A model generated the notes under the pieces. The model saw nothing but the letters and a program-made list of their open reading frames with translations, made no database searches and had not been told where the DNA came from. A stretch of 55,300 bases of DNA. It comes from Nitrospira sp. (GTDB lineage: Bacteria > Nitrospirota > Nitrospiria > Nitrospirales > Nitrospiraceae). Shown here piece by piece: positions 31,169 to 40,477 of this stretch (positions are counted from its first letter, which is position 1; the number at the start of each line of letters is the position of its first letter). Location: NCBI GenBank assembly GCA_029865225.1, contig JAOUHJ010000016.1:1-55300 (forward strand), in the 5' to 3' direction. The translations under genes and the position numbers were made by a program.

Positions 31169-31984
31169 ATGGACCGCCGTATCTCAGAATGGATGCCAGG
31201 ACTCGTACGCCGCACGATTCGATTTGTGCTGCCGGTTCATTGTTCGATCTGCGGTTGCTCGCTGACCGATGATCCGACTCCTCATTTTTGTACCGATTGC
31301 TGGCGCACGATCGTACTGATGCCCTCCGCCCGATGCTCACGCTGCGACCGTCCGTTTCCGTCGGCCATCGCCACAGCCTACAGTCCTCACCACAGGTGCC
31401 AATCATGCCTCATGCGTCCACCTTCGTACACGAGAGCGTGGACTCTCTACCCCTACACCTCACCCCTCCGTGACGCCATCTGTTTATTCAAGTATCGCGG
31501 CAAGGTCTCATTGGCATCGGCTCTTGGGGCGCTGATGACCGAGCAGCTCCCTTTACTCGGTCGCGTGGATGTCATTATACCGGTTCCCTTGCACGCTGAA
31601 CGACTTCGTCAACGGGAATTTAATCAATCGTTGCTCCTCGCTGATCAGATCGGACGCGCACTGGGTATTTCTGTCTCGTACACCAACCTCATACGCACAA
31701 CCCCTTCTCCCCCACAAACTTCCCTCACCAAACAGAATCGCTTAAAGAACCTTCGTGGAGCATTCGCGTTGCAATACCCTGATGAGATCAGGAAGAAACG
31801 AGTTCTTCTCATCGACGATGTCTTCACAACCGGCACGACAGTCAACGAGTGTGCGAAGTCATTGCGTAAGGCGGGTTCATCCGATGTCCTGGTGCTGACG
31901 TTAGGTCGAACCCTGGATCATGATCTCATTCCAGATCGTGTTCCTGTTCCACACCGACACCCTTTCGAACCGTTCGGAGTCTAA
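31169..31984 (+). CDS. ComF family protein (phosphoribosyltransferase-like)
   Basis: A protein of about 271 residues. The N-terminal zinc ribbon has paired CxxC motifs (CSICGCSL, CTDCWRTI, CSRCDRPF and CQSCLMRP, about residues 26-80). A phosphoribosyltransferase domain follows, with the PRPP loop VLLIDDVFTTGTTVNECAK and the ComF motif VIIPVPLHAERLRQREFNQS. ComF is needed for DNA uptake in competent bacteria, but many non-competent species have homologues of unclear role. ATG at 31169 is chosen over the GTG one codon earlier. fmdB follows four bases downstream. Confidence 0.9.
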   Translation: MDRRISEWMPGLVRRTIRFVLPVHCSICGCSLTDDPTPHFCTDCWRTIVLMPSARCSRCDRPFPSAIATAYSPHHRCQSCLMRPPSYTRAWTLYPYTSPLRDAICLFKYRGKVSLASALGALMTEQLPLLGRVDVIIPVPLHAERLRQREFNQSLLLADQIGRALGISVSYTNLIRTTPSPPQTSLTKQNRLKNLRGAFALQYPDEIRKKRVLLIDDVFTTGTTVNECAKSLRKAGSSDVLVLTLGRTLDHDLIPDRVPVPHRHPFEPFGV

Positions 31985-31988
31985 ACCC

Positions 31989-32333
31989 GTGCCAATATAT
32001 GAATACCTCTGCCAACAATGCCATCGACGAAGTTCTATTCTGACCCTAACTGTTGGGTCTCCCGGTTCGGCTAGATGTCGCCACTGCGACAGCCCGCAAA
32101 TGGATCGGCTCCTGTCCAGATTTGCTTCTCCAAAATCGGAAGACGCGAGGCTTGAATCACTGATGGATCCAAGCAAACTTGGTCATCTCGATGAGAATGA
32201 CCCAACGAGCGTTGCTCGGTTTATGAAGAAAATGGGACAGGAAATGGGAGAAGATGTGAGTGACATAGAAGAAGCCCTCACGACCGAGCACCCCGGAGCT
32301 GAGGAATCAACCGACCATACCGACGGTCTTTGA
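31989..32333 (+). CDS. FmdB-type zinc-ribbon protein
   Basis: A 114-residue protein starting with GTG. VPIYEYLCQQCHRRSS and ARCRHCDSPQMDRLLSRF form the CxxC...CxxC FmdB zinc ribbon, residues 5-50. The remainder is an acidic, flexible tail. Members are proposed as small regulators but no role is established. It lies four bases after comF and is clearly co-transcribed. Confidence 0.88.
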   Translation: MPIYEYLCQQCHRRSSILTLTVGSPGSARCRHCDSPQMDRLLSRFASPKSEDARLESLMDPSKLGHLDENDPTSVARFMKKMGQEMGEDVSDIEEALTTEHPGAEESTDHTDGL

Positions 32334-32356
32334 CATACACTGTCACATATTTTCGC

Positions 32357-32384
32357 TTGACATTTGATCGACGACCTCTAGAAT
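32357..32384 (+). promoter_or_regulatory. Promoter of the HTH-mraZ-rusA cluster
   Basis: A perfect TTGACA at 32357-32362, a 16-base spacer and TAGAAT at 32379-32384. Expected transcription start is about 32391, followed by the GGAGGGTAGCGTGGG segment that contains two TGG-type triplets. I do not find the three evenly spaced TGGG boxes known for E. coli MraZ. Confidence 0.6.
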
Positions 32385-32441
32385 GTCCATAAGTACTGGA
32401 GGGTAGCGTGGGTCTCGCCGGTCCAGTTGTGAAGCGGAATC

Positions 32442-32639
32442 ATGCGGAGTTCCCCCAAAAGCGAACTGATGACGGCGACAGAAACATGCCGTTACCTCAA
32501 GATCACTCAGCGCACACTCTACCGGTATCTCCAAAGCCGGAAAATTCCAGCCTTCAAGCTGGGAAAAGAGTGGCGATTTGTCCGTTCAGACTTAGAGCAA
32601 TGGATTCGAGACCGAACCAAGTCTTCCACCGGCTCCTAA
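32442..32639 (+). CDS. Excisionase/MerR-type HTH DNA-binding protein
   Basis: A 65-residue HTH_17 protein: MTATETCRYLKITQRTLYRY, then SRKIPAFKLGKEWRFVRSDL, then EQWIRDR matches the excisionase-family winged helix nearly end to end. It has no further domain. The ATG at 32469 is an alternative start right at the domain. It lies 14 bases before mraZ behind a strong promoter. Such small HTH proteins act as repressors or as architectural factors in excision; here a regulatory role for the cluster is more likely, as there is no integrase. Confidence 0.88.
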   Translation: MRSSPKSELMTATETCRYLKITQRTLYRYLQSRKIPAFKLGKEWRFVRSDLEQWIRDRTKSSTGS

Positions 32640-32653
32640 ATTAGGTTGTCAAG

Positions 32654-33094
32654 ATGTTCGCTGGTGAGTACCTCTGCAAGTTGGATGAGAAGGGACGCTT
32701 TATCGTTCCCTCGCCTATTCGTGAACAAATTGAGGCCGATGGAGAAACGGTGATGTTTCTCAAAGGACCGGAGCAATCCCTATTGATCTATTCAACGAAG
32801 GAATGGGAGAAGGTCCTCGAACGAACCAGGACTTCGTTAGATGAGGACCAGAGTCGCCTTTTCATGCATTACGTGGTTTCAGAAGCTGGCCCATCTGACA
32901 TCGATAAGACAGGGCGGATCTTGATCCCAAGCCGCTTGCGGAAGCTCGTCCCGGTCGATGAAGATCAGGAAATCATCCTCGTCGGCCTCTATCACAGAAT
33001 GGAAATTTGGAACCCAAGCGATTGGCGTCGGTATATTGCCCGTACGGAAGATCGTTACGAGCAAAACATGGCAAAGATCCAAAACCTCCTGTAG
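32654..33094 (+). CDS. mraZ: Transcriptional regulator MraZ
   Basis: A 146-residue protein with two SpoVT/AbrB-like domains: FAGEYLCKLDEKGRFIVPSP at the N-terminus and SEAGPSDIDKTGRILIPSRL in the middle. DKTGRI/DEKGRF are the twin DXXXR signatures. MraZ normally heads the division and cell-wall (dcw) cluster and represses it, with rsmH (mraW) immediately downstream. Here it is followed by rusA instead, so it is an orphan copy. Length is typical. Confidence 0.95.
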   Translation: MFAGEYLCKLDEKGRFIVPSPIREQIEADGETVMFLKGPEQSLLIYSTKEWEKVLERTRTSLDEDQSRLFMHYVVSEAGPSDIDKTGRILIPSRLRKLVPVDEDQEIILVGLYHRMEIWNPSDWRRYIARTEDRYEQNMAKIQNLL

Positions 33095-33103
33095 CCCGAG
33101 CAC

Positions 33104-33700
33104 ATGTCATCGAGCCAACTCCCCCGTCACGATCGCACAACGATGTATCCATCTCGGACCATCGCTCATCGAACCGGGAGAGGGCTTTCCGCTACTTCAC
33201 CCACTCGACCGTCTATGCAGCACCCGACAGTAGCGGTCGAATCCGACCGGTTGACCTCAAGAGCCGCCACGGGGAAGATATGGCACCCTTCGGTTGTCTC
33301 ATCAAACGGACTCACCGTCACGCTACCGATCCCTCCCAGCATCAACCATCAGTATGCGACCGTCAACGGACGCCGTGTGCTCTCCTCTGCGGGGCGGGCC
33401 TACAAAACACAGGTCGGGCACCATGTATGGTTAGCCTTAGTACGATCCCCGTTCAAGGTCACCTTACTGGATCAACTCCTTTCTGGACCATTGGTGATCT
33501 CCATTAAATTTTTCTTTGCCTCCTCGCTGCGCCGTGACCTCGATGGAGGTCTTAAAATCACTCAAGATGCCGTCTGCGAGGGGCTTGGTATCAACGATAA
33601 TCGCATTGTCGAAACCCATCTATACAAACATGTGGATAAGGCGAGCCCTCGTATTGAGCTCTCGCTTTCCACCCTTCCTCCCTCGCCCACGTTGCCCTAG
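33104..33700 (+). CDS. RusA-like crossover-junction endodeoxyribonuclease
   Basis: The C-terminal two thirds are RusA: LTVTLPIPPSINHQYATVNG, FFFASSLRRDLDGGLKITQDAV and the acidic GINDNRIVETHLYKH. The RRDLDG and NDNRI segments hold the metal-binding aspartates. RusA cleaves Holliday junctions and is usually prophage-derived. The first 60 residues are unrelated and basic; translation may begin later, for example at a GTG close to the domain. It starts nine bases after mraZ. RusA and MraZ are not normally linked. Confidence 0.85.
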   Translation: MSSSQLPRHDRTTMYPSRTIAHRTGRGLSATSPTRPSMQHPTVAVESDRLTSRAATGKIWHPSVVSSNGLTVTLPIPPSINHQYATVNGRRVLSSAGRAYKTQVGHHVWLALVRSPFKVTLLDQLLSGPLVISIKFFFASSLRRDLDGGLKITQDAVCEGLGINDNRIVETHLYKHVDKASPRIELSLSTLPPSPTLP

Positions 33701-33774
33701 CAACAGGTATCCTCATTCTCCACCTACAGTTTTCTTTCCTTCTGACCGATATACAAGTGTCTTACTTTCATGTC

Positions 33775-35004
33775 ATGGAGATCACATATCCTACTCTAGA
33801 TATGATGTCCCAGCGCATCTCAATCGCCGATCTGCAAATTGGCATGTATGTCTCCGCGTTAGATCTTCCTTGGTATCGCAGTCCGTTTCTTCGCCATTCT
33901 TTTCTTGTGGAACGCGACACTCAAATCAACAAATTGGTTCGAGCAGGAGTCCGAACCGTCACGATCGATCTCGCCCGTGGACTTGCCCCACACTCACGGC
34001 ATGACGAAGCTGCACCATCGTCTCCCGCAGCCCACTTTTCGCCAGCTCCGATTGTCAAACAACCCAAACCTTTAGCTCAATTGACTGAAGAGTATAGACA
34101 AGCAAAACTGGCCAAGCAGCAACTGACCCAGGCTGTCCAGTCCGTATTCACGGCAATCTCCAAGACCGGCACAGTTAATACTCAGCAAGCCGCCGAAGCA
34201 GTCCAGGAAATCACCATCGTCACGAGAACCCTCACACACTCTTCTCTTTTTATGGCGCTGAGTCAGAATCAACCGGGAGAATCGATGCTGAGCCAACATG
34301 CCCTGACGACGTGCACGCTTTCTCTTGTTCTTGGCCAAGCACTTCAATTCAATCCCCTGGAACTGCAGGAACTCGCCACCGCCGCGTTGTTACACGACGT
34401 CGGACTCATGCAGATCAAATCCACTATCCGGCATCGTATCCATTCCCTGTCCGGTCTTTCTCAGACGGAGAAGTCTGAATTTGAGAGTCACCCCAATCGA
34501 GGGGTGCGTACGCTACAAGGACAAGGTGGGTTTGACGCTTCCATCCTTCATCTCATTGCCAATCATCACGCGTACCTTGACGACAGCGGGTACCCTCAAG
34601 AGGCCCGTGGGGAGTTTACCTCCGATCGCACTCGGATTCTCATGGTTGTCGACCGATACGATGAGATACTTACAGGATTTGGAGGGGCCACTCCACTGAC
34701 ATCACATCAAACCTTTCAGCGTCTTTATCAGGAAGTGCAGAAGGGAAAACTCGACGAACGCATTGTGTCGACGTTCATCACTCTGATCGGAATCTATCCG
34801 ATTCATAGCCACGTCCGACTCAATACCCAGGAGGTGGCGGTCGTCACAGAACTCAACCAGACACAATTACATCAACCGATCATCACCATCACGCATCGAC
34901 CCGGCGGAACAGAGTATCCCAACCCCCTTATCATTAACCTCGCTGAACAAGTCGATGCGCCTGAGCCGAGGTCGATCGAAACCATCATCCAACTGAACAA
35001 TTGA
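33775..35004 (+). CDS. HD-GYP-like phosphodiesterase with N-terminal DUF3391 region
   Basis: A protein of about 409 residues. The N-terminus (SIADLQIGMYVSALDLPW) is the DUF3391 segment that precedes many HD-GYP proteins. A helical linker (about 100-170) follows. The HD domain has LLHDVGLMQI, FESHPNRG and IANHHAYLDDSGYPQEARGE, then VDRYDEIL. HD-GYP enzymes hydrolyse cyclic di-GMP. The motifs are degenerate: HDIGK is HDVGL, and HHExxDGxGYP is HHAYLDDSGYP. Metal-binding histidines and aspartates remain, so activity is possible but may be reduced. The frame is open from a GTG at 33757. It lies 74 bases after rusA. Confidence 0.85.
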   Translation: MEITYPTLDMMSQRISIADLQIGMYVSALDLPWYRSPFLRHSFLVERDTQINKLVRAGVRTVTIDLARGLAPHSRHDEAAPSSPAAHFSPAPIVKQPKPLAQLTEEYRQAKLAKQQLTQAVQSVFTAISKTGTVNTQQAAEAVQEITIVTRTLTHSSLFMALSQNQPGESMLSQHALTTCTLSLVLGQALQFNPLELQELATAALLHDVGLMQIKSTIRHRIHSLSGLSQTEKSEFESHPNRGVRTLQGQGGFDASILHLIANHHAYLDDSGYPQEARGEFTSDRTRILMVVDRYDEILTGFGGATPLTSHQTFQRLYQEVQKGKLDERIVSTFITLIGIYPIHSHVRLNTQEVAVVTELNQTQLHQPIITITHRPGGTEYPNPLIINLAEQVDAPEPRSIETIIQLNN

Positions 35005-35026
35005 AGAACGCTCCGGCAGCAGTTCC

Positions 35027-36256
35027 CTATTCGTAGCGCAATGCTTCGATGGGGTTCAGTCGAGCAGCTTTGTTGGCTGGATAGAGACCGAAAAACAGGC
35101 CGACGACGACGGAAAAGATAAAGGCAACCACCACAGCATCGGTCGAGATGATGGTTGGCCACCCGGCAATAATCGTGGTTAAGCGAGCAGCTAGAATCCC
35201 ACACGCAATTCCTATCAATCCTCCCACGACACCAAGCGTCATCGCTTCGATAAGGAATTGCATCATGATGTGCGCCCGTTTCGCTCCAACCGCCATCCGG
35301 ATGCCGATTTCCCTGGTCCGTTCGGTGACAGAGACCAGCAGAATATTCATGATTCCGATGCCACCGACTAGAAGCGAGACACATGCGATGACCATCAACA
35401 TGATGGTCAGTGTTTCACTTGTCTCCTCCTGGACCATTCCCATCTCCACTTGCGTGCGAATCGTGAAATCATCAGGGTCTCCACCTTTTACGCGGTGACG
35501 AGATCTCATCACTTGACGGATTTCCTCTGTCGCGTCTTGGAGATCCTCCATACGTCCGGTGGATGCGTAGATACCCCCGACCGATCCGAGAAACATGGTT
35601 CCCAGGACTTTTCGCTCGGCCGTCGAAAAAGGAATAACAACGACATCGTCCTGATCTGAACCATACAGTGACTGTCCCTTCGGCGATAAGACTCCAATCA
35701 CCCGGAGTGGGACATTATTGATGCGAATCAGCGCCCCTAGCGCTTCTTCTCCTGGTTCAAAAATTTCATTCACCACGGTCTGGCCGAGAATGGCTATAAG
35801 GGCAGCACTGTCCATATCTGTCTGCGTAAATGGACCTCCACTGCTTAACCGCCAGTCTCGGATATGAAGATAATTCGCCGAGACCCCATAAACCGGGCTG
35901 TTACAGTTACGATTCCCATGGACGATCTGCGTGACGTTTTTCATCGACCACCCGGTCTCGGTCAAGAGAGGAACTTTCTTCTTGAGCTCCATCGCATCCG
36001 CAACTGTCAAAGTCACAGCACTACCCTGTGCGCCTCGTACCCCACCCACTCTCGTTGCGCTCGGCCAGATCATGATGACATTCGTACCGATTGAGGCAAT
36101 TTGCTTCCGCACGGCCTGCTTCGCCCCCTCACCGATACTGACCATCGCGATGACTGCAGCCACACCAATCACGATCCCGAGTAACGTCAGACCAGCGCGT
36201 AACCGATTTCGTCGAAGAATTCGCAGCGCCGTCACGATCGTCAGCCAGATGAACAC
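35027..36256 (-). CDS. MacB-type ABC transporter permease
   Basis: A 409-residue permease with four membrane helices: one near the N-terminus (LRAGLTLLGIVIGVAAVIAM) and three in the last 130 residues. A large MacB periplasmic domain lies between them (about 45-275). ISVTERTREIGIRMAVGAKR (motif SVTERTREIGIR) is the coupling-helix signature. It starts with GTG right after the ATPase stop codon. Together with the ATPase and adaptor it forms a MacAB-like tripartite exporter. An outer-membrane channel (TolC) is not encoded in the window. Confidence 0.93.
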   Translation of the reverse strand: MFIWLTIVTALRILRRNRLRAGLTLLGIVIGVAAVIAMVSIGEGAKQAVRKQIASIGTNVIMIWPSATRVGGVRGAQGSAVTLTVADAMELKKKVPLLTETGWSMKNVTQIVHGNRNCNSPVYGVSANYLHIRDWRLSSGGPFTQTDMDSAALIAILGQTVVNEIFEPGEEALGALIRINNVPLRVIGVLSPKGQSLYGSDQDDVVVIPFSTAERKVLGTMFLGSVGGIYASTGRMEDLQDATEEIRQVMRSRHRVKGGDPDDFTIRTQVEMGMVQEETSETLTIMLMVIACVSLLVGGIGIMNILLVSVTERTREIGIRMAVGAKRAHIMMQFLIEAMTLGVVGGLIGIACGILAARLTTIIAGWPTIISTDAVVVAFIFSVVVGLFFGLYPANKAARLNPIEALRYE

Positions 36257-36994
36257 CTAAGCCCCCGTTGCTTGAACATGATGCTTGGTGACACGGTCAC
36301 TCTGGATCAGACCATCTTTGATCATAATTTCTCGGGACGCGAAGGCCGCAACATCACTCTCATGAGTCACCAAGATTACCGTCATACCCTCCTGGTTCAG
36401 TTCGCTGAGAATGTCCATGATCTCTCGGCTGGATTGCGTATCCAAATTCCCGGTTGGTTCATCCGCCAAGAGTAGCGAGGGGGTTGCGACCAATGCCCGG
36501 GCAATCGCCACTCGCTGTTGCTGCCCGCCAGAAAGTTGCGTCGGGGAATGCCCTTCACGACCGCGCAACCCGACACGTTGCAACGCCGCAGACGCGAGCG
36601 CCCGCTGCTCTCTTACAGAAAGTCCTCGGTAGAACAACGGCAATTGGGTGTTTTCCAACGCGCTGGTACGAGGAATCAGATTAAAACTCTGAAAGACAAA
36701 CCCAATCTGCTGATTCCGAATCTCCGCCAACTGGTCATGGCGAAGACGTCCCGTATCAATCCCGTTGAGCCAGTAATGCCCCTGACTTGGCTTATCCAGG
36801 CAACCAAGGATGTTCATCAGCGTCGACTTGCCGGAGCCACTAGATCCCATAATCGCGACGAACTCACCCTGGTCGATTGAGAGACTCAACCCTCGCAACG
36901 CTTGTACTTCAACATCACCAACTCGATAGACCTTCCACATGTCTTTACAGACAATCAAGGAATTCACGACAAGAGACCATGGTCGAATAGACAC
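36257..36994 (-). CDS. MacB-type ABC transporter ATP-binding protein
   Basis: A 245-residue ATPase: Walker [14 protein letters not shown]-loop [20 protein letters not shown], signature [15 protein letters not shown], Walker [17 protein letters not shown] and [12 protein letters not shown]. In E. coli MacB this domain is fused to the permease; here it is separate, as in many other bacteria. The start is uncertain: GTG codons at 36994 and 36967 and a TTG at 36958 are possible, and none has a clear ribosome site. The conserved sequence begins at CKDMWKVY. Confidence 0.93.
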   Translation of the reverse strand: MSIRPWSLVVNSLIVCKDMWKVYRVGDVEVQALRGLSLSIDQGEFVAIMGSSGSGKSTLMNILGCLDKPSQGHYWLNGIDTGRLRHDQLAEIRNQQIGFVFQSFNLIPRTSALENTQLPLFYRGLSVREQRALASAALQRVGLRGREGHSPTQLSGGQQQRVAIARALVATPSLLLADEPTGNLDTQSSREIMDILSELNQEGMTVILVTHESDVAAFASREIMIKDGLIQSDRVTKHHVQATGA

Positions 36995-37080
36995 TCAGCA
37001 ACTATGGAGAGTTGCCCTTGCCTCCCTCGAATCAGCCCGTACTGACACCTTCTTAAAGATCCCTCGAGCGTGTGCATACC

Positions 37081-38334
37081 TCATCGGGAACGTGAACGCC
37101 GCTTGCTTCCAAAACCAGGCGGCAACTCACTGCCCCTCTCCTCACCTGACGGCTGCTCAAGACCAATAACCACCATATCGCCCTCGGTCAGACCTCCAGA
37201 TAGGATTTCCGTACCAACACCATCCGAAATCCCCGTTTGAACCGGAATCTTCTCAAGGATTTCATTTTCCGTTAACTTCCAGACGCCTTTCTGTGTCAGC
37301 GCTTCATCGCTCTTCAACAGTGAACCTCCTGCGACAACACTCCCCGTTGCACTATTGACCTCAGGATGCTCTCTCTCTGCCTGTGGAGGTCTGAACCGAA
37401 GCGCCGCATTAGGAACCTTCAGCGCTTTGTCATTCTGGGCTACGATGATCGACACATTGGCGGTCATGCCTGGCTTAAGCCGGAGATCTGTATTATCCAC
37501 GCCGACCACGACATTATAGGTGACCACATTCTGCACGTTGATGGGGGCAAGGCGCACTTGTCGAATAGTACCGGTAAAAGACTCACCGGGGTAGGCATCC
37601 ACCGTAAAGAGGGCTGCTTGCCCCTCTGTCATTCCGCCGATGTCCGACTCACTCACGTTGGTATTGACCTGCATTTTGGTGAGATCGAGAGCGATGAGAA
37701 ACAGGTTCGGTGTCGCGAAACTCGCCGCGACTGTTTGCCCCACCTCAACATTACGCGCCACAACAATCCCATCGATAGGTGACCGAATGACGGTATATTT
37801 TAATTCCTGCTCGGCCGCGCTCAACGCCGCCGTTGCTTGCTTGACCTGCGCTTCGGCAACCCGCAACTGTGCTTCCGCACTCTGATAACTTGTCAGTGCG
37901 ACATCTACGTCGTTCTGCGCCACGAACTGCTGTGGCAAGAGGGACTGCACTCGCTCAAGTTCACGTTTTCGCTGAGCAAGATCAGCCTTAGATCGTGCCA
38001 CATTGGAGCGTGCCACTTCCAAATTGCTGGCGGCTTGTTCTCGGCGCGCTTTAAACGGTTCGGCGTCGATGACTGCAACGGTTTCCCCAGCCTTCACTCG
38101 TGAATTGAAATCAACATGGAGCGCCTTAATCATCCCCGACACTTGCGTCCCCACCTCTACTAACACCACGGGATTGATCGTGCCGGTCGCACTAACGATA
38201 GAAATTACCGGACCTCGTTCCACGGCTGCCGTTCGGTAGTGCACCGGGACCTTGCGCTCTCCGTTAAAAAACACGTAACCGCCTATGGCCAAGCCGATTG
38301 ATAAGATGGCGATAATTAAAAGACTTTTTCTCAT
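37081..38334 (-). CDS. MacA-like periplasmic adaptor subunit (HlyD/RND family)
   Basis: A 417-residue membrane-fusion protein with one N-terminal membrane anchor (LLIIAILSIGLAIGGYVFF). It has a lipoyl half (GTINPVVLVEVGTQVSGMIK), a long coiled-coil hairpin (about 100-165, KADLAQRKRELERVQSLL) and a second lipoyl half (IRSPIDGIVVARNVEVGQTV). A beta-barrel domain and membrane-proximal domain follow. It links the inner-membrane MacB-like complex to an outer-membrane channel. The ATPase gene begins 86 bases downstream. The C-terminus is basic (KRRSRSR). Substrate unknown; MacAB relatives export macrolides, peptides or lipids. Confidence 0.92.
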   Translation of the reverse strand: MRKSLLIIAILSIGLAIGGYVFFNGERKVPVHYRTAAVERGPVISIVSATGTINPVVLVEVGTQVSGMIKALHVDFNSRVKAGETVAVIDAEPFKARREQAASNLEVARSNVARSKADLAQRKRELERVQSLLPQQFVAQNDVDVALTSYQSAEAQLRVAEAQVKQATAALSAAEQELKYTVIRSPIDGIVVARNVEVGQTVAASFATPNLFLIALDLTKMQVNTNVSESDIGGMTEGQAALFTVDAYPGESFTGTIRQVRLAPINVQNVVTYNVVVGVDNTDLRLKPGMTANVSIIVAQNDKALKVPNAALRFRPPQAEREHPEVNSATGSVVAGGSLLKSDEALTQKGVWKLTENEILEKIPVQTGISDGVGTEILSGGLTEGDMVVIGLEQPSGEERGSELPPGFGSKRRSRSR

Positions 38335-38537
38335 GCGCTTGATTCACCACCCTCGAGAAATAGATCCATCCTATCAGGAAGACAGGAGAGAATCACCCCT
38401 GTGCCAGCACCAAGCGACCACTCTGTTCATCTCTGTCTTGGGTTAGACTACCATGGCTTCAATGGCAGACCAAGGAATGAGAAACCTTGCGGAAGGAAAG
38501 AATATGCTGCCAGACAAATTGAAGCGAGATCGTGGAT

Positions 38538-39878
38538 CTACTTGGCGAGAAATCGTTCCAGAAACGTCGTCGACACGTGCCCCTTCTGAAAGTCCGGATC
38601 CTCAAGAATCCGACGATGCAGTGGGATGGTCGTCTTGATGCCTTCGATGGTGAATTCACCCAGCGCACGTTTCATACGCGCCATAGACTCCTGCCGATCA
38701 CGTCCATGTGTAATCAGCTTGGCGATCATCGAGTCATAATAAGGCACGACGGTCGAGCCTGATTCCATAGCAGAGTCAACACGAACTCCAAACCCTCCAG
38801 GCGGACTATACTTCGTGATCGTGCCGGGAGACGGTGTGAATTTCTCAGGGTCTTCGGCGTTAATACGACACTCGAGACTATGGCCAGTGAGCACCACATC
38901 TTGTTGTCGTATCGCAAGTGGATGACCCGCGGCAAGACGGATCTGTTCCTTGATGAGATCAATCCCCGTCACCATCTCCGTGATCGGATGCTCAACCTGA
39001 ATCCGAGTATTGACTTCCATAAAGTAAAAGTTCTTGTCCTTATCGAGCAGAAATTCAACCGTTCCAATATTTCGATACTGGGCTGCCTTGACGGCTTCAA
39101 TCGCAACCCGTCCAATTTCTCGACGAAGCTTCTCATCGACGACAGGTGACGGGGTTTCCTCGACCAGTTTCTGATGCCGACGCTGAATCGAACAGTCCCG
39201 TTCTCCTAGATGGACCACTCGGCCGTGCTGGTCGGCCATGATTTGCACTTCGATATGTCGCGGTTCCAAAAAATAGCGCTCGAGGTAGACGCCATCATTG
39301 CCAAACGTCGACTTCGCCTCAGCCTGAGCAGCCTGAAACGCTCGACCTAAGTCCTCGACTCGGCTGACGACACGCATCCCCCGACCGCCTCCCCCAGCGG
39401 TTGCCTTAATGATGACGGGGAATCCTATCTGCTTGGCAGCCTGCAATGCCTCTTCTTCACTGCGCAACTCTCCTGGGCTGCCTGGTGTGACAGGAAGCCC
39501 TCGTTTCGCCACGATCTCCCGTGCCTTCGCCTTATCCCCCATCAGGGCGATATTCTCGGAACTAGGACCGATAAATTTAATACCGATCGACTCACAGACC
39601 TCTGCGAAATGAGCGTTCTCAGAAAGGAATCCATACCCGGGATGGATCGCATCGACTCCCATGATCTCAGCAGCACTGAGGACGTTGGGAATATTCCGGT
39701 AGCTTAAGGACGAATCGGCAGGCCCAACACACACCTTTGCGTCAGCCGCTCGAACGTGCAAGCTCAATGCATCGGCTTCTGAATGAATGGCGACAGTCTC
39801 GATACCAAGCTCTTTGCACGCTCGGATGACTCGCAGTGCGATTTCCCCGCGATTAGCCACCAATACTCTCTTGAACAC
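38538..39878 (-). CDS. accC: Biotin carboxylase subunit of acetyl-CoA carboxylase
   Basis: A 446-residue ATP-grasp enzyme that carboxylates biotin on AccB with bicarbonate and [23 protein letters not shown] starts the protein. [14 protein letters not shown] is the glycine-rich ATP loop, and [19 protein letters not shown] holds the catalytic glutamate and arginine. Full length. It is the last gene of the tsaD-to-accC run, 47 bases after accB. Confidence 0.97.
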   Translation of the reverse strand: MFKRVLVANRGEIALRVIRACKELGIETVAIHSEADALSLHVRAADAKVCVGPADSSLSYRNIPNVLSAAEIMGVDAIHPGYGFLSENAHFAEVCESIGIKFIGPSSENIALMGDKAKAREIVAKRGLPVTPGSPGELRSEEEALQAAKQIGFPVIIKATAGGGGRGMRVVSRVEDLGRAFQAAQAEAKSTFGNDGVYLERYFLEPRHIEVQIMADQHGRVVHLGERDCSIQRRHQKLVEETPSPVVDEKLRREIGRVAIEAVKAAQYRNIGTVEFLLDKDKNFYFMEVNTRIQVEHPITEMVTGIDLIKEQIRLAAGHPLAIRQQDVVLTGHSLECRINAEDPEKFTPSPGTITKYSPPGGFGVRVDSAMESGSTVVPYYDSMIAKLITHGRDRQESMARMKRALGEFTIEGIKTTIPLHRRILEDPDFQKGHVSTTFLERFLAK

Positions 39879-39925
39879 GACTCAACTCCGACACATGGGT
39901 GAGGATTGACGTGAGAACAACCTAC

Positions 39926-40477
39926 TTACACAGCTTTGGGGTCGATGAGAAAAAGCGCCTGACCGTATTCCACGGATTTCGTATTCTCAACCAGAATCTT
40001 CACGATACGGCCATCCACTTCTGACTCAATCTCATTCATCAGCTTCATGGCTTCAACAATGCACAGCACTTGGCCCTTCTTGACCGAATCCCCCTCTTCA
40101 ACATACGCGTCGGCGTCAGGAGAAGGCGACCGATAGAACGTGCCGACAATTGGAGAAGTGACCGTAAGGAAACCGATGGCCGCTTCAGGTACTGGAGTCG
40201 TAGTTGAAGCGGAATGCGTTGGTTGTTGTGGCGAGACAGGAACCGACTCTTGTAGCACGGTTGTGGTGGCCTTAACAGAAGCCTCGTGACGGACACGGAT
40301 GCGGGTCCCGTGGCATTCAAACTCAAGCTCGGTCAGGTTATTCCGGCGAAGCAGATCGATCAGTTCTTGAATTTGCTTGCCGGAACCTCCCGTCAGTGAG
40401 GCCTCAGGGATTGGCTCGCTCGCGATCTCTGGCATCACAATCCGGCGAGCCTTGACTTTGGATCGACGACGTTTCAC
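39926..40477 (-). CDS. accB: Biotin carboxyl carrier protein of acetyl-CoA carboxylase
   Basis: A 183-residue protein. The C-terminal biotinyl domain shows [20 protein letters not shown] and the biotinylated lysine in [13 protein letters not shown] proline- and threonine-rich linker (about 70-105) joins it to an N-terminal docking segment ([19 protein letters not shown]). The GTG at 40477 overlaps the efp stop codon by four bases (GTGA). A basic N-terminal stretch [12 protein letters not shown] is unusual; an ATG at 40435 may be the true start. Confidence 0.93.
   Translation of the reverse strand: MKRRRSKVKARRIVMPEIASEPIPEASLTGGSGKQIQELIDLLRRNNLTELEFECHGTRIRVRHEASVKATTTVLQESVPVSPQQPTHSASTTTPVPEAAIGFLTVTSPIVGTFYRSPSPDADAYVEEGDSVKKGQVLCIVEAMKLMNEIESEVDGRIVKILVENTKSVEYGQALFLIDPKAV

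Noticed and set aside
32385-32441. MraZ binding boxes upstream of the HTH-mraZ cluster
   Set aside because: Two TGG-type triplets occur but not the three evenly spaced TGGG boxes.
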